Assembly (NCBI GenBank): GCA_021029095.1
Contig: JAJOHG010000212.1
Location: 1-44,694 of the forward strand
Source: Phellopilus nigrolimitatus
Taxonomy: Eukaryota; Basidiomycota; Agaricomycetes; Hymenochaetales; Hymenochaetaceae
Reading direction: 5' to 3'
Length of the DNA stretch: 44,694 bases
Of this stretch, positions 43,901 to 44,694 are shown piece by piece. Made by a program: the position numbers and the translations under genes. Within the stretch, counting starts at the first letter, position 1. The number at the start of each line of letters is the position of its first letter. The notes under the pieces were generated by a model. The model ran no database searches. It had not been told where the DNA came from and saw nothing but the letters and a program-made list of their open reading frames with translations.

Positions 43901-44694
43901 GCCCGATGATGACGAGGATGTCTTTTCCATGCCTGGCGACCTGAATGTCTCGTAGAGAGCCCTTGATGGATGGGTACCGTACGACAAACCGGGAGGCGGT
44001 CCAAAATTTGGTGGCCCATTAGCTACCCCACTATTCGAGAAAGGGTCAAAGAATCCTCCTCTGACAGACATGCCCGAACCACCATCGAGATTTGGAAGAG
44101 GCGCGTCAAAATGGTCATCGTCAGGAGCAAGCTTTGGATCCAAGTTGAAGTTAAACCCTCCCGACTCGCCATCACCCCCAGTGAGGTTTTGCAGTGTACG
44201 ATCGAGATCTGGGAAAGGACTGAGGGACGTTGAGGGAACTAATGCCTCACGACGATTCATGACATCGTCGAGCAGGGCCTGAGCTTGCGTCGATATCTGA
44301 TACGCCGTAGCTGACGCCTCGCGAGTCAAGGACGAGGGCGATTGGACTGTCGATGGCGCAGAAGTACCTGGCGGAGGTGGCGTCAGTCCAGGAGGAACCG
44401 CAGGGAGACCCGGAGGTGCTGCCGGTGGTAGGACTGGCACACTTGGCACCGACAATGCTGGGGATGCAGAGGCAGCTTCCAGCGAGCCCAAGTCAGATTC
44501 AACAGCAACTGAGGACGCGGGTGAACGCGGTGGAAGAGGAGTCTGCGATTCCTTTCTCGGCTTTTGCTGCTTAGCGCTAGGAAGCGCAGGTACCGGTGTG
44601 AAAGGTCGCTGCGGTAGAGATGTCATTGCAGGAGTGGATGGTCGTGATGAAGATGCCTGCGAAGGCGTCTTTGGTCGCGCTGGCTTCCGCTCTT
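40990..44694 (-). CDS. NOT4: CCR4-NOT complex subunit Not4 (RING E3 ligase), carboxyl-terminal part, partial
   Basis: Not4/CNOT4 is the RING ubiquitin ligase of the CCR4-NOT deadenylase complex. The window has only the part after the RING and RRM domains; these should lie beyond 44694. Seen from right to left: KPARPKTPSQASSSRPSTPAM, a Pro-rich VPPGLTPPPPG, FNFNLDPKLAPDDDHFD, FGPPPGLSYG, RRMSRFGFARERQGS, SLKDMLGIGRDRIQAARVSASG; then exons at about 43090-43236 and 42906-43090; then 40990-42681 with SPMLSAADFPALP, a long Lys/Glu/Arg/Ala heptad-like coiled coil (about 42165-42430), SKMPRKNKPTTKPIRIPKEEDI, and the end DKRAKWMEIQLAKLEELHRDVNAAAVRAILASNDRGWDARGFLPHVG...ETEMREAMEAM. I recognise this tail from basidiomycete Not4 proteins. 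The assignment rests on memory of that tail since the RING is absent. Confidence 0.78.

Noticed and set aside
1..44694. tRNA genes, CRISPR arrays, prophage or complete transposon
   Set aside because: No T-loop-type GTTCRANYC with matching acceptor stem, no regularly spaced repeats, and no transposase, integrase or reverse transcriptase motifs were noticed on either strand by eye; a tRNAscan or repeat search would be decisive.

Overview
The window is nuclear DNA from a filamentous basidiomycete, probably an agaricomycete such as a wood- or litter-decay fungus. The evidence is gene-dense, single-copy eukaryotic genes broken by many introns of about 45-75 nt with GT-AG (twice GC-AG) ends, very GC-rich coding sequence, and protein variants I associate with Agaricomycetes (Not4 with a long disordered tail, DCN1 with a basic head, a basidiomycete GH5-like protein, F-box/LRR genes). 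No tRNA, rRNA, CRISPR array, prophage or intact transposon was recognised.

Layout. 1-1566 (-): amino-terminal part of the RAD3/XPD DNA helicase of TFIIH, cut by the window edge. 2189-6839 (+): tandem pair of FAD-dependent monooxygenases with the same eight-exon structure. 7050-8367 (-): fructose-1,6-bisphosphatase. 8690-10581 (-): four-finger C2H2 transcription factor. 11765-12959 (+): PMP3-type small membrane protein with a long charged tail. 13389-15770 (+): secreted PNGase A-type peptide amidase. 16420-19847 (-): trifunctional C1-tetrahydrofolate synthase, divergent from 20297-21155 (+), mitochondrial GrpE. 21284-22808 (-): mitochondrial phenylalanyl-tRNA synthetase. 24047-25888 (-): GC-rich, intronless, mitochondrial-type membrane protein with weak TPR-like repeats. 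26652-29059 (+): secreted GH5-like protein whose two catalytic glutamates appear to be replaced. 30143-31333 (-): disordered basic protein, probably nuclear. 32217-34431 (+): unrecognised helical protein. 34994-35549 (-): carboxyl-terminal half of an RWDD2-like protein. 35765-36922 (-): F-box/LRR-type gene interrupted by one in-frame stop. 37297-39509 (+): DCN1 neddylation factor. 39922-40746 (-): unrecognised single-pass membrane protein. 40990-44694 (-): carboxyl-terminal part of Not4 of the CCR4-NOT complex, cut by the window edge.

Functional sense. Most genes are conserved housekeeping genes (DNA repair/transcription, gluconeogenesis, one-carbon metabolism, mitochondrial protein import and translation, neddylation, mRNA turnover). 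There is no biosynthetic operon-like cluster. The less ordinary parts are the tandem monooxygenases, the roughly 0.52-kb diverged inverted repeat (23434-23952 and 29614-30136) that brackets the TPR-like and GH5-like genes, the GH5-like protein without canonical catalytic residues, and two eroded-looking genes side by side (RWDD2-like fragment and stop-interrupted F-box gene). Exon boundaries were worked out by hand from splice sites and reading frame, so single-exon details may be off.
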